Source: Anaerolineae bacterium (GTDB lineage Bacteria > Chloroflexota > Anaerolineae > Aggregatilineales > Phototrophicaceae). Taken from it: a DNA stretch of 64,000 nucleotides. The stretch's first letter is position 1. Each line of letters begins with the position of its first letter. Positions 26,107-35,217 of this stretch are shown one piece after another. The notes beneath the pieces were generated by a model. It saw only the letters and a program-made list of their open reading frames with translations. It was not told the origin of the DNA and did no database searches. Where the stretch lies: assembly GCA_025055175.1 (NCBI GenBank), contig JANWYT010000032.1, positions 1 to 64,000 of the forward strand, in the 5' to 3' direction. A program made the position numbers and the translations under genes.

Positions 26107-27663
26107 ATGACGAACGACGAACAACGCAAGCTCAACGACTCATCACCGACCATTGCCGACAAGTTCCGACAGCGACTGGCTCAGGCTATGCAGCCCAGGG
26201 ACGACGATCCCATCCCAGAGCCTCCACCCTTCGTCCCGCTCAATGCCACCACCCCCATCCCGGAGCCTCAGCTCGGCTCGTCCAAAGAACCCACGCCGCC
26301 AACCTTCCCTGATCCAAGCCGCTATCTCATCACCTATGGACTCATCCACACAGGCCAAGTTGAATCCCGGGCCTTGATCATCTACCACACCGCGCTCGCT
26401 CATCTTGAGCGCCGCCAGTGGGATGAAGCCCGCGCTGCACTGCTGCGCGCCGTCGATGCTCAGAGCAGTTTCGTCGATCCACACCTGTGGCTGGCGCGCC
26501 TGGCTCGCACAACAGAAGAGCGCTACAAGCATTACAGCATGGTCATCGCCCTGACAGGCAACCACCTGGAGGCCGCACGCGAGCTGATGGTGCTGAACGG
26601 CCAGCTCAGCAGAGAAGAGGCCGACCGCAGTGAGCGCGGCGAAGTCGCTTGGGCTAAAGCCGACTCGCCCATCCAGGCCCAGGGCCAAGCCTTGCGCTGT
26701 CCTCAGTGCGGCGGCGACTTGTCGCAGCACAAAGCCCAAGATGGGCGGATCGCCTGCTGCTTCTGCGGCTACGTCCTCGTGTTGGATGAGGTGTGGCAGA
26801 GCAGTGGAGCGCGAAGCTTGCAGATGGCCATGCTCAAGCGGCGCGGCCAAGAGCGCGTCTGGGCTGTCGGCGAACGCCTGCTGCAATGCAACGCCTGCGG
26901 CGCAGAGCGCGTCCTGCCTGCTGACCAGCTCAGCAGCCGCTGCCCCTTCTGCGGCTCTAAACAAGTCGTCCAGGCTGACGTGCTGCGCACCTTTGAGCAA
27001 CCTGACGGTGTCATCCCCTTCCGCCTAAGTGAGGACGCCGCGCGCGATGCCTTGCATAAAGCCCTCAACAGCCCAATGGAGCGCGTCAAGGGCTGGTTCA
27101 TCAACAACAAGGTGAAGGACATGCGCCTACAGGCCGTCTTCTTGCCCTTCTGGCTCTTCGATGCGCACCTCATCGTCCGCAAGACCATCCAAGATGAACG
27201 CGATGACACGGAAGCCGACCTTTTCGCTTTCGCATTCGGGACGAGAAGTCGAACTGAGGAACGCTACGAGATTGCCCAAGATGAGGCCGTCTTTGGCAGC
27301 GAGACACCGCCTGCTCAGCAGGTAGAACGCTTGGCCGATTTTGACTGGAGAGCAGTCTTGCCCTATCAGGCTGAGCGCTTGGCCGACGCAGAAGCCATGC
27401 TCTACACCGTTGATTACGAAGTGGCGTCCCTGGTGGCTCGCAGCCGTATCAGCCGCGCTGTGCGCGATAAGCACGAATATGAATCGCATGGGGACGATTA
27501 CAGCGTCTGGGTGGCGGTTATCGTACAGCATATGGACTTTCGCTTGGTGATGTGTCCTTTCTGGATAGCGCACTTGCTAGAAGAAGACGGGGATCGCCGT
27601 ACAGCCATCATTCAAGGCCAGAATGGGCGCGTTTCTTTGGGCCAAGCCCAAAAGTCGCGCTGA
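26107..27663 (+). CDS. Zinc-ribbon protein with TPR-like N-terminal part
   Basis: The 518-residue protein begins with a Pro-rich flexible region, then a TPR-like segment (ALAHLERRQWDEARAALLRA). Two zinc ribbons follow: CPQCGGDLSQH...CCFCG near residues 198-220 and CNACG...CPFCGS near 263-283. After that comes the family stretch 'QPDGVIPFRLSEDAARDAL' and FLPFWLFDAHL. This layout occurs in poorly characterised bacterial TFIIB-type zinc-ribbon proteins; the role is unknown. It starts 24 bases after the cyclase gene with GGAGAGCCACC before the ATG, so they share a transcript, which ends at the terminator near 27696. Confidence 0.8.
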   Translation: MTNDEQRKLNDSSPTIADKFRQRLAQAMQPRDDDPIPEPPPFVPLNATTPIPEPQLGSSKEPTPPTFPDPSRYLITYGLIHTGQVESRALIIYHTALAHLERRQWDEARAALLRAVDAQSSFVDPHLWLARLARTTEERYKHYSMVIALTGNHLEAARELMVLNGQLSREEADRSERGEVAWAKADSPIQAQGQALRCPQCGGDLSQHKAQDGRIACCFCGYVLVLDEVWQSSGARSLQMAMLKRRGQERVWAVGERLLQCNACGAERVLPADQLSSRCPFCGSKQVVQADVLRTFEQPDGVIPFRLSEDAARDALHKALNSPMERVKGWFINNKVKDMRLQAVFLPFWLFDAHLIVRKTIQDERDDTEADLFAFAFGTRSRTEERYEIAQDEAVFGSETPPAQQVERLADFDWRAVLPYQAERLADAEAMLYTVDYEVASLVARSRISRAVRDKHEYESHGDDYSVWVAVIVQHMDFRLVMCPFWIAHLLEEDGDRRTAIIQGQNGRVSLGQAQKSR

Positions 27664-27695
27664 GATAAGCAAGCTATACTCAGGTTGGATGAACG

Positions 27696-27722
27696 GTCAT
27701 CGCTTTGTGCGATGACTTTTTT
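27696..27722 (+). terminator. Intrinsic terminator after the zinc-ribbon gene
   Basis: GTCATCGC (27696-27703), loop TTTGT, GCGATGAC (27709-27716), then TTTTTT. It separates the regulator/zinc-ribbon unit from the ThDP enzyme gene. A TATACT (27675-27680) lies just upstream, so it could alternatively act as an early terminator on a transcript into the next gene. Confidence 0.85.
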
Positions 27723-27750
27723 CAAATACTTTAGCTCAGGAGTAATGCTT

Positions 27751-29382
27751 ATGACTTTTTTGAACGGTGGCGAGCTGGTGGCGCGCACGCTGGCAGCACA
27801 AGGTGTCACGACTATCTACACGCTGTGTGGTGGACACGTTGCGCCGATCTATGACGGCTGCCTGAACAACGCCATCGCTATCATCGACTTCCGCCATGAG
27901 CAGGCCGCCGCCCACGCCGCCGATGCCCATGCCCGCCTGACGCGCAGCGTCGGCGTGGCTGTCGTGACAGCTGGGCCAGGCGTGACGGACGCTGTGACCG
28001 CCGTCGCCAACGCCTACCAGGCGCGCAGCCCCCTGCTGCTGATCGGCGGCGCCGCGCCCATCGCCACGCGCGGCAAAGGTGCGCTGCAAGAAATGCCCCA
28101 GACGGACATGTTCCGCGCTTTCACCAAAGCCAGCTTCACTATCGAACGCACCGAAGACATCCCTGCCAAGCTGCACGAGGCCTTCGTAGCAGCGCTCAGC
28201 AGCAGACCTGGCCCCGTCTTCGTGGAGCTGCCTGTCGACGTGCTGTTCAACACAACTGAGCCGTCGACCATCCCCGCGCGCTATACTCCTGACCCTGTTG
28301 CACCGACGCTGGATGTGGTGCAGGCGATGTTCGACATCTTGCGCAGCGCCAAGCGGCCAGTGCTGGTGGCTGGCACACAGGTCACCTGGGATGACGCCAG
28401 CGCCGCCCTGCATGACTTCACCAACGCTACCGCCATCCCCGTCTACACCAATGGCGGCGGACGCGGCGCGCTGCCTATGAACCATCCTCACTGCTTCAAG
28501 GCCAGCCGCAGCAAAGCTCTGCGCCAGGCCGACGTCATCGTGCTGATTGGTACGCCGCTGGACTTCCGTTTGAAGTATGGCGAAGATTGGCGCGCCGACG
28601 CCAAACTCATCCAAATCGACGACGATCCTGCCGAGCTAGGACGCAACCGCCGCGCCGACGTGGCCAGCAGCGCCAACGCCCGCCTCATCCTGGAAGCGCT
28701 GAGCGAAGGCTTGCAAGGCCTGCGCTTTGACGACTGGCTGGAGCAAGTGCGCATTCTAGAGCAGGCATATCGCGATGATCTGGCCCGCTGGAAGGCTATC
28801 GACGATCAGCCTATCAACCATTTCCGCTTTGCGGCGGGCATTGAAGAAGTCGTGGACGACAACACTATCCTGATCGGCGACGGCGGCGACATTGTGAGCG
28901 CCTGCGCCAAAGTGCTAGATGTCAACGTCCCTGGTGCGTGGATGGATCCCGGCCCTCTGGGTTGCCTGGGCGTGGGTTTGCCCTTCGCCATCGCCGCTAA
29001 ACACCTCTACCCGCACAAGAAGGTGCTGGTCATCAACGGCGACGGCGCTTTCGGCTTGAACGGCTTCGAATTCGACACAGCTGTGCGCTTCAATCTGCCC
29101 ATCGTGAGCATTGTCGGCAACGATGCCGGCTGGGGACAGATTCGCACGCCAGTCCAGGCGATGATGGGCGAAGACCGCGCGCCAGCGACTCATCTGGCCC
29201 TGACGCATTACGAGCGCGTCGTCGAGGCGTTGGGCGGCATGGGCGAGTACGTCACCGATCCTGCTGAGATTGCTCCTGCTCTGCGCCGCGCCTTCGCCAG
29301 CGGTAGGCCTGCCTGCGTGAACGTGGTCATCGATCCTAAAGGCATGAGCAAGACTGGCGCCAGCACGCCCTATATCTTCTAG
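27751..29382 (+). CDS. Thiamine-diphosphate enzyme, acetolactate synthase / 2-hydroxyacyl-CoA lyase type
   Basis: The 543-residue protein has the three domains of the acetolactate synthase superfamily. The catalytic Glu is in FRHEQAAAHAADAHARL. The ThDP-Mg motif begins VINGDGAFGLNGFEFDTAV and ends IVGNDAGWGQ. The start MTFLNGGELVAR (27751) has AGGAG 8 bases upstream. It lacks the features needed to choose between IlvB, oxalyl-CoA decarboxylase and 2-hydroxyacyl-CoA lyase (HACL/ILVBL); the motif 'WMDPGPLGCLGVGLPFA' looks more like the lyase side. There is no regulatory subunit (ilvN) beside it, which argues against branched-chain synthesis. Confidence 0.8.
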   Translation: MTFLNGGELVARTLAAQGVTTIYTLCGGHVAPIYDGCLNNAIAIIDFRHEQAAAHAADAHARLTRSVGVAVVTAGPGVTDAVTAVANAYQARSPLLLIGGAAPIATRGKGALQEMPQTDMFRAFTKASFTIERTEDIPAKLHEAFVAALSSRPGPVFVELPVDVLFNTTEPSTIPARYTPDPVAPTLDVVQAMFDILRSAKRPVLVAGTQVTWDDASAALHDFTNATAIPVYTNGGGRGALPMNHPHCFKASRSKALRQADVIVLIGTPLDFRLKYGEDWRADAKLIQIDDDPAELGRNRRADVASSANARLILEALSEGLQGLRFDDWLEQVRILEQAYRDDLARWKAIDDQPINHFRFAAGIEEVVDDNTILIGDGGDIVSACAKVLDVNVPGAWMDPGPLGCLGVGLPFAIAAKHLYPHKKVLVINGDGAFGLNGFEFDTAVRFNLPIVSIVGNDAGWGQIRTPVQAMMGEDRAPATHLALTHYERVVEALGGMGEYVTDPAEIAPALRRAFASGRPACVNVVIDPKGMSKTGASTPYIF

Positions 29383-29432
29383 GCTCAGCGCATTACAATC
29401 AGGCGGCAAAAATGAACAAAGGATGAACCTTC

Positions 29433-30980
29433 ATGAGCCTGTTCCCCCGTTCGGCGGGCGTTCTGCTACACCCCACCTCTTTGCCCGGACGCTATGGTAT
29501 TGGCGACTTGGGCGACACGGCCTATCGCTGGGTGGATTGGCTGGTCAGCGCAGGCCAATCTGTCTGGCAAATTTTGCCGCTTGGCCCTACCAGCTACGGC
29601 GACTCGCCTTATCAGACGCTCTCGGCCTTCGCTGGCAACCCTAACCTCATCAGCCTTGACCGTCTTCAGGAAGCGGGCTGGTTGAGCGCCGCCGATCTGG
29701 CCGATACGCCTGACTTCCCCATCGACCACGTGGACTATGGGTGGGTGATAAGCTGGCGCGAGAGCAAGCTGGCCGCCGCTTACAAAGGTTTCCTGGCTAA
29801 AGCTAGCGCTCAAGAGAAGCGCGCCTTTGCTCAGTGGTGCGCGGATAACACTTACTGGTTAGAAGACTTCGCCCTATTTGCCGCTCTCAAGCACCACCAC
29901 GATGGTCGCCCCTGGGTGGAGTGGGACAAGCCTCTAGCTTCGTACCGAGCCGACGCGCTAGAGAAAGCACGCCAAGATCACGCGGTCGCCATTGACGAGC
30001 AGCGCTGGCAGCAATGGGTCTTCTACAGCCAGTGGTATGAGCTGAAGTACTATGCCAATCGTCGTGGCGTGCGTCTGTTCGGCGATATTCCCATCTTCGT
30101 CGCTCACGACAGCGCTGACGTGTGGGCCAATCAGGGCGATTATACCCTGGACGCCGACGGTCAGCCTGTCACCATTGCTGGCGTGCCGCCAGATTACTTC
30201 AGTCCGACGGGCCAGCGCTGGGGCAATCCACTCTACCGCTGGGACGTGATGAAGGCCAAAGGCTATGCTTGGTGGATTAGCCGTCTGAAGGCCATCCTGA
30301 GCTTGGTCGATTACATCCGCATCGACCACTTCCGAGGCTTTGAAGCCTACTGGGAGATTCAGGCCAGCGAGAAGACTGCCGAGAAAGGTCAATGGATTCC
30401 AGGGCCAGGCGCTGACCTGTTCCAGGCTATCCAGGCGGCGTTGGGCCAGCTTCCGATCATCGCCGAAGATTTGGGCGTCATTACGCCTGGTGTAGAAGCG
30501 CTGCGCGATGGCTTCGGCCTGCCTGGCATGAAAGTCCTGCAATTCGCCTGGAGCGATCCGACCAACGTCTTCTTGCCTCATAACCACCCTATGAACTGCG
30601 TCGTCTACAGCGGCACGCACGACAACAACACCACGCTGGGCTGGTGGAAGACAGAGACGGATGAGCCGACGCGCCATTTCCTCAACCAGTACATCCAGGC
30701 AGAAGCTCGCGAGATCAATTGGCTGATGATTCGCTTGGCGTTGGCCAGTTCGGCGCATACGGCCATTGTGCCGCTGCAAGACATCTTAGGGCTGGGCAGC
30801 GAAGGCCGCATGAATACCCCTGGCAAGGAGAGTGGCAACTGGAAGTGGCGCTTCCAGGCTCATCAACTCACAGAAGCCATGCGCGAACGTCTGGCCTTCT
30901 TCACCTGGCTCTACCAACGCCGACCTGACCAGCGTGAGAGAGCCTACGGCGATCAGGCTACTGCCAAAGTCGCGATATGA
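29433..30980 (+). CDS. malQ: 4-alpha-glucanotransferase (amylomaltase)
   Basis: The 515-residue GH77 enzyme transfers alpha-1,4-glucan segments in glycogen or maltodextrin metabolism in the cytoplasm. Family marks are SAGVLLHPTSLPGRYGIGD, WQILPLGPTSYGDSPYQ, GDIPIFVAHDSADVWAN, the nucleophile Asp region VDYIRIDHFRGFEAYWE, acid/base Glu in PIIAEDLGVITPGV, and YSGTHDNNTTLGWW. Length is normal for bacterial MalQ. It starts 50 bases after the ThDP enzyme and its stop codon overlaps the following terminator stem. Confidence 0.94.
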   Translation: MSLFPRSAGVLLHPTSLPGRYGIGDLGDTAYRWVDWLVSAGQSVWQILPLGPTSYGDSPYQTLSAFAGNPNLISLDRLQEAGWLSAADLADTPDFPIDHVDYGWVISWRESKLAAAYKGFLAKASAQEKRAFAQWCADNTYWLEDFALFAALKHHHDGRPWVEWDKPLASYRADALEKARQDHAVAIDEQRWQQWVFYSQWYELKYYANRRGVRLFGDIPIFVAHDSADVWANQGDYTLDADGQPVTIAGVPPDYFSPTGQRWGNPLYRWDVMKAKGYAWWISRLKAILSLVDYIRIDHFRGFEAYWEIQASEKTAEKGQWIPGPGADLFQAIQAALGQLPIIAEDLGVITPGVEALRDGFGLPGMKVLQFAWSDPTNVFLPHNHPMNCVVYSGTHDNNTTLGWWKTETDEPTRHFLNQYIQAEAREINWLMIRLALASSAHTAIVPLQDILGLGSEGRMNTPGKESGNWKWRFQAHQLTEAMRERLAFFTWLYQRRPDQRERAYGDQATAKVAI

Positions 30981-31016
30981 GAGCTGGGACGATCGCCCCA
31001 GCTCTCTTAGCATTTT
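30979..31016 (+). terminator. Terminator after malQ
   Basis: GAGAGCTGGG (30979-30988), an 8-base loop, and CCCAGCTCTC (30997-31006) make a perfect 10-bp stem followed by TTAGCATTTT. The 5' arm starts within the malQ stop codon. Confidence 0.8.
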
Positions 31017-31151
31017 GTTAATAAAAAAGACCTGATAAATCGTAGAATGCTTAACACTTTCTTGTGTTGGATTTGACTTTGTCTCGTTAGGATGACACAT
31101 TGTGGCCTGATTTGAGGTTACACCTCGCCCATCGAGTCCAAACGAGACATT
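31017..31151 (+). promoter_or_regulatory. Upstream region of the phosphonate genes
   Basis: This AT-rich gap before phnC contains a -10-like TAGAAT (31043-31048) and, just downstream, an inverted repeat AACAC-N6-GTGTT (31053-31068) placed where a repressor would act. I see no good -35 and no convincing E. coli-type Pho box. Function is a guess from position. Confidence 0.35.
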
Positions 31152-31958
31152 ATGCTAGACATCTCCCAACTTCGCGTCGTCTATCCCAATGGTCTAGAAG
31201 CCCTCAAGTCTGTCAGTATTCAGGCCGAACGCGGCGAAATCGTCGCCATTATCGGGCGCAGCGGCGCCGGCAAAAGCACTTTGCTGCGTTGCGTCAATGG
31301 TCTTCAGCCAGTCACTAGCGGCACTGTACGCTTGGATGGCGAAGAGATCAGCGCCATGAGTGGGGAAGCGCTGCGCAAGGTGCGCCGCTACATTGGTTTC
31401 ATCTGGCAGGAATACAACCTGGTCGAGCGTCTGCCGGCCATCACCAACGTGCTGACGGGCCGCCTGGCCTACAACAGTGGACTCGCCAGCTTCTTCGGCT
31501 ACTTCAATGCCAAGCACCGCGCCATCGCCATCGCCAGCCTAGAGCGCGTTGGCCTGCTGCACCGCGCCAACAACCGCGCGGATCGCCTCTCTGGTGGTGA
31601 GAAGCAGCGCGTCGCTATCGCCCGCGCCATCAGCCAAGAGCCGAAGATCATCCTGGCTGATGAACCCGTCGCCAGCCTCGATCCTGAGCTGAGCGTACAA
31701 GTCTTGAGCGACTTGTCGCGCGTGGCTCGCGAGCTGGGCGTGTTGACGCTCATCAACATCCACCAGGTGGAATTCGCTCGTCAATTCTGCGACCGCATCA
31801 TCGGCATTGCGCGCGGCGAAGTGGTCTACGACGGCAGTCCTGACGGCTTAACCGAGCCTGTGTTGGACAGCATCTACCGCTTCGATCGTCCTAATGCGGA
31901 CGTGAGCAGTCCGTTTGAAGCCGAACCCGAAGACCTGCCTGCCGAAGTCGTCGCCTAG
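31152..31958 (+). CDS. phnC: Phosphonate ABC transporter ATP-binding protein
   Basis: The 268-residue ATPase energises uptake of phosphonate or related phosphorus compounds. Walker A is IGRSGAGKSTLLRCVNG, the signature is RLSGGEKQRVAIARAI, Walker B is ILADEPVASLDPELS, and the switch His lies in LINIHQVEFARQFCDRI. The sequence GFIWQEYNLVERLPAITNVLTGRLAY is PhnC-like. It is first in the phnC-phnE-phnD set, 23 bases before phnE. Confidence 0.93.
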   Translation: MLDISQLRVVYPNGLEALKSVSIQAERGEIVAIIGRSGAGKSTLLRCVNGLQPVTSGTVRLDGEEISAMSGEALRKVRRYIGFIWQEYNLVERLPAITNVLTGRLAYNSGLASFFGYFNAKHRAIAIASLERVGLLHRANNRADRLSGGEKQRVAIARAISQEPKIILADEPVASLDPELSVQVLSDLSRVARELGVLTLINIHQVEFARQFCDRIIGIARGEVVYDGSPDGLTEPVLDSIYRFDRPNADVSSPFEAEPEDLPAEVVA

Positions 31959-31981
31959 TCCCCTGCGAGCGGAGCAACCTC

Positions 31982-32965
31982 ATGGCCAGAATTGCCAGCA
32001 ACGTCCGAGAACTGAAGCTCAGCAGGGCTGACGACAAGGCCAAGAAGGCTGTCGACCCCGAGGTGCTGCGCGCAGAACTGCTGCGTCCCTATCCCAAGTT
32101 GACGGGCCGCAACATCGCGGCCATCCTCACAGCGTTGCTCATCCTGTCTTGGAGTCTGTCGGGTGTCGGCCCCGGCGCCACCAACCGCATTACGTCGATA
32201 TTCGACCCATTCATCGCTGTCGCCAACCTAGTGGGTCGTATGCTGCCGCCCGAATTCGAAGTGGATCGGGTGCGCAACGTCAATATCGACTTCCTGGGTC
32301 AGACGATCAACTTCGCCATCGAGCGCAGCACGATCAACATCCTGGGCCTAGAGCTGATGATCGGCTGGCTTCCAATCATCACAGCTACTTTCGAAACGAT
32401 CCAAATGTCGATCATTGGCACGCTGGCGGCAGTTATCATGGCCTTGCCACTGTCGTTGCTGGCCGCGCGCAACACTTCGCCCTTCCCCATCGTCTATCAG
32501 GTGACGCGCCTGTTCCTCAACCTTATGCGCTCCATCCCAGAGCTGGTTTACGCTCTGCTGTTTGTGGCTGCTGTTGGTCTGGGGCCGTTCACCGGTGTGC
32601 TGGCGCTGGCCTTCGGCTCAGTCGGTTCGCTGGCGCGCGTCTTCAGCGAAGCCATTGAGCAGATCGACCCAGCTCAGGTGAACGCCGTGCGCGCCACTGG
32701 CGCGACAGGTGTGCAGACCTTCATGTATTCTGTTCTGCCCCAGGCTGTGCCGCTGTTCATCTCGTACAGCATCATCTACTTCGAGAGCAACGTGCGCCAT
32801 GCTACCATCCTCGGCTACGTGGGCGCTGGTGGCGTGGGCTTTCTGCTCTTCAAGTACACAGGCACCAGCGACTACGACAAAGTGCTGGGCGCGGCCTTGG
32901 TGTTGGTGGTTGCCGTGACGATCATCGACCGCTTCTCTAGTTGGCTTCGTCAGCGCTTCATCTGA
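31982..32965 (+). CDS. phnE: Phosphonate ABC transporter permease
   Basis: The 327-residue membrane protein carries the binding-protein-dependent permease domain (from about residue 125) with LNLMRSIPELVYALLFVAAVG and the EAA-like loop 'SEAIEQIDPAQVNAVRATGA'. An amphipathic N-terminal part of about 50 residues precedes the first membrane segment (IAAILTALLILSWSLSG), so it is longer than the E. coli protein. It sits between phnC and phnD, an order different from E. coli phnCDE. Confidence 0.92.
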   Translation: MARIASNVRELKLSRADDKAKKAVDPEVLRAELLRPYPKLTGRNIAAILTALLILSWSLSGVGPGATNRITSIFDPFIAVANLVGRMLPPEFEVDRVRNVNIDFLGQTINFAIERSTINILGLELMIGWLPIITATFETIQMSIIGTLAAVIMALPLSLLAARNTSPFPIVYQVTRLFLNLMRSIPELVYALLFVAAVGLGPFTGVLALAFGSVGSLARVFSEAIEQIDPAQVNAVRATGATGVQTFMYSVLPQAVPLFISYSIIYFESNVRHATILGYVGAGGVGFLLFKYTGTSDYDKVLGAALVLVVAVTIIDRFSSWLRQRFI

Positions 32966-33028
32966 CCGATCAGACGAGCGCAGGCGTGGTTCAAGTTTCT
33001 TCGTTCAAGCTCACACAGGAGATAAGCA

Positions 33029-34072
33029 ATGAAGAAGTTTGCAGTGCTGTTGACGATGGTTGTTATCATGTTGGCGGGCCTGAGCCTGGTCAGCGCCCAG
33101 GAGGTGGATCGCACTGGTTGGCCAGAGACGTTCATCATCGGCGTCTACCCCGGCGACAACGTTGAAGAAGCTCTGGCTGCTGTCGAGCCGCTGCGCGTCT
33201 ATCTGGAAGAACGCCTAGGCGTGCGCACCGTCCTCATCACCGGCACGAGCTACAACTCGGTCATCGAAGCGATGGCTGCTGGCCGCGCGGATGCTATGGA
33301 AGTCGGCCCTTTCAGCTACGTCCTGGCAGCTGAAGTCGCTAAGGCCGAAGCGATCGCCGTTGCCAACTACTCCATCGTCGTCGATCGCGACGAAGTCCCC
33401 GGTTACTTCAGCCTGATGTTCACCAAGAAGGGCAGCGGCATCAAGAGCATTGCAGACCTAGAAGGCCGCAGCTTCGGCTTTACTGACCCCGCCAGCACCA
33501 GCGGCTACCTCGTCCCTGCTACCGACATCCTGCTGGATCGTCAGTTCACCGATCCGGCCCAGATCGAAGAATTTGCGAAGGTGACCTTCACGGGCAACCA
33601 TCCCAACGCTGTCTTGGCGGTCGCCAACGACAACGTTGAAGCCGCTGCCACCTTCGATGCCAACCTGCCCACTCAGGCTCGTGAGATTGGCATCAACCTG
33701 TGCGGCTTCAACGACACTGGCGCTGCGCAGACCGTCGTCACCAGCGAAGAGTGGCCTTATCTCAGCCCAATGACCAGCGAAGAGATTATGGCTATCTATG
33801 ATAAATGCCCCGAAGGCAGCCTGGTGGTCTTCCACCAATCGCCCTTGATCCCTGAAACGCCCTTCGCCGTCCGTGGTGACCTGCCTGAGTCGTTCAAGAT
33901 GGCCGTCAAGGAAGCTTTGCTAGACGTGGCCAACGACGAAGAGTTGGTCAAGGCCCTGGAACGCTACTATGTTGATCCAACCGAACAAACTGGCGTGGAG
34001 AGCATCGACGCCATCTATGACAGCCTGCGCGACATTGCTCGCCTGCTGAACATCGACCTGCGTCGTCGCTAG
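33029..34072 (+). CDS. phnD: Phosphonate/phosphite-type substrate-binding protein
   Basis: The 347-residue secreted protein has a signal peptide (residues 1-23, cleavage after VSA in LSLVSAQEV) without a lipobox Cys. The mature part has the PhnD-like two-lobe binding fold: GTSYNSVIEAMAAGRADAME, GPFSYVLAA, DLEGRSFGFTDPASTSGYL and FTGNHPNAVLAVANDNVEAA. It delivers the ligand to PhnE/PhnC outside the membrane. CACACAGGAG lies before the start. A strong hairpin follows, which may lower transcription into phnG. Confidence 0.92.
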   Translation: MKKFAVLLTMVVIMLAGLSLVSAQEVDRTGWPETFIIGVYPGDNVEEALAAVEPLRVYLEERLGVRTVLITGTSYNSVIEAMAAGRADAMEVGPFSYVLAAEVAKAEAIAVANYSIVVDRDEVPGYFSLMFTKKGSGIKSIADLEGRSFGFTDPASTSGYLVPATDILLDRQFTDPAQIEEFAKVTFTGNHPNAVLAVANDNVEAAATFDANLPTQAREIGINLCGFNDTGAAQTVVTSEEWPYLSPMTSEEIMAIYDKCPEGSLVVFHQSPLIPETPFAVRGDLPESFKMAVKEALLDVANDEELVKALERYYVDPTEQTGVESIDAIYDSLRDIARLLNIDLRRR

Positions 34073-34102
34073 ACCTTGTAAGTCGCAACTTTTCGCCGCA
34101 AG

Positions 34103-34133
34103 ATAGAGGCGTAGCCTGGGGCTGCGCCTCTAT
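34103..34133 (+). terminator. Hairpin between phnD and phnG
   Basis: ATAGAGGCGTAGCC (34103-34116) and GGCTGCGCCTCTAT (34120-34133) form a 14-bp stem with one wobble pair and a 3-base loop. No T-run follows (TGATTGACC). It probably acts as a partial terminator or a 3' mRNA stabiliser, setting a higher level of transporter than of C-P lyase mRNA. Confidence 0.6.
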
Positions 34134-34163
34134 TGATTGACCCAATGCCACGAAGAGGCACTC

Positions 34164-34595
34164 ATGACGAACACCCTCCTGTCGCGCGCCCGCGTCCTCA
34201 ACGTCCTGGCCAGCGCTCCTGCCGATGAGGTCATAGTCTTCGCTGAAGAGCTTCTGGAGAAGCTTGGCGAGGTGCGCGTCCTATTCAACCGCAGCGGCCT
34301 AATCGTCCTGTCCGCCACCGACAGCGCCCAGGGTGCGCAGTTCCACCTAGGCGAGGTACTCGTGAGCGAAGCGCATGTCGCCCTAGAGACAGGCCACGAA
34401 GGCTACGGCATGTGCTTGGGGCATGATCTAGTGCAGGCTCTGGCCCTGGCCGTCATCGACGCTGCCCTGGCGGCTGAGCAGGGCGCTGCAGCAATTGCCG
34501 CTTTTGCCCAGTTGCAGCAAGCTGCGCAGCTTGCTGCCGACGAGCGCCTGCTGCGCCAAGTCGAAGCGACCCGCGTTGAGATAGAAACCTTCTGA
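34164..34595 (+). CDS. phnG: C-P lyase complex subunit PhnG
   Basis: The 143-residue protein matches PhnG, part of the PhnGHIJ core that installs ribose triphosphate on the phosphonate and cleaves the C-P bond. Recognisable is 'LGEVLVSEAHVALETGHEGYG' (PhnG has GEVLVTEA...GYG), followed by GHDLVQALALAVIDAAL. The start MTNTLLSRARVLNVLAS (34164) has GAGGCACTC upstream; ATG 34137 would add nine residues. It opens the catabolic part after the hairpin. Confidence 0.87.
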   Translation: MTNTLLSRARVLNVLASAPADEVIVFAEELLEKLGEVRVLFNRSGLIVLSATDSAQGAQFHLGEVLVSEAHVALETGHEGYGMCLGHDLVQALALAVIDAALAAEQGAAAIAAFAQLQQAAQLAADERLLRQVEATRVEIETF

Positions 34596-34632
34596 ATTCG
34601 TCTGGCTTTCATCTTCAAGAGACGCCCTCATC

Positions 34633-35214
34633 ATGTTTGAACCGCTCTACACGCCGCAGGAAGCCCAGGATCGCCGTGCTTTCTTGGCCCTGCTGTGGGC
34701 CGCCAGCCAACCAGGTTGCTGGCAGAGCCTGCCTTCTACTGCTCCGTCTTTCATCGCTCTGGGCCAAGCGCTACTCGATTTGGAGACTAGCTTCTACGCT
34801 GCCGATGAAGCTCTGGCTCGGCAACTGGCGCGCACAGGCGCGCGCGCTTTGCCACCTGAACGTGCTGATTATCTGTTCTTCCCCGTATTGCGCGATGAAC
34901 ATCTGGAAGCGCTCAGCCAAGCTCAGCGCGGCACGCTGCTCTACCCCGACAGCGCCGCCACCATCTTCATCGGCTTGTCCGATCCGCACGACGAAGGCGT
35001 AGAACTACGCCTGACGCTGCAAGGCCCCGGCGTCAACGGTCTGTTGCAGATCGCTCTGCGGGGCATTCCATTTGGCTTGTGGACGCTGCGCGCCCAAGCG
35101 CGCTATCCGCTGGGCTGGGACATTTATTTTGTCGAGCCTGAACGCGGACAGGTCTTGGGCCTGCCGCGCAGCACTCAAGTCAGGCTCTCAGAAGCGCACA
35201 GCCAGGAGGAGTGA
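34633..35214 (+). CDS. phnH: C-P lyase complex subunit PhnH
   Basis: The 193-residue protein matches PhnH. It shows 'ELRLTLQGPGVNGLLQ' and the conserved end GWDIYFVEPERGQVLGLPRS, close to the family's 'GVDLIFTCG..vlaiPRTT'. PhnH belongs to the PhnGHIJ core, where it resembles PLP-enzyme folds without using PLP. It lies 3 bases before phnI. Confidence 0.9.
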   Translation: MFEPLYTPQEAQDRRAFLALLWAASQPGCWQSLPSTAPSFIALGQALLDLETSFYAADEALARQLARTGARALPPERADYLFFPVLRDEHLEALSQAQRGTLLYPDSAATIFIGLSDPHDEGVELRLTLQGPGVNGLLQIALRGIPFGLWTLRAQARYPLGWDIYFVEPERGQVLGLPRSTQVRLSEAHSQEE

Positions 35215-35217
35215 GCC

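Noticed and set aside
31015..31048. Sigma70 promoter TTGTTA...TAGAAT before phnC
   Set aside because: The spacer would be 22 bases, too long; kept only as a weak -10 candidate.
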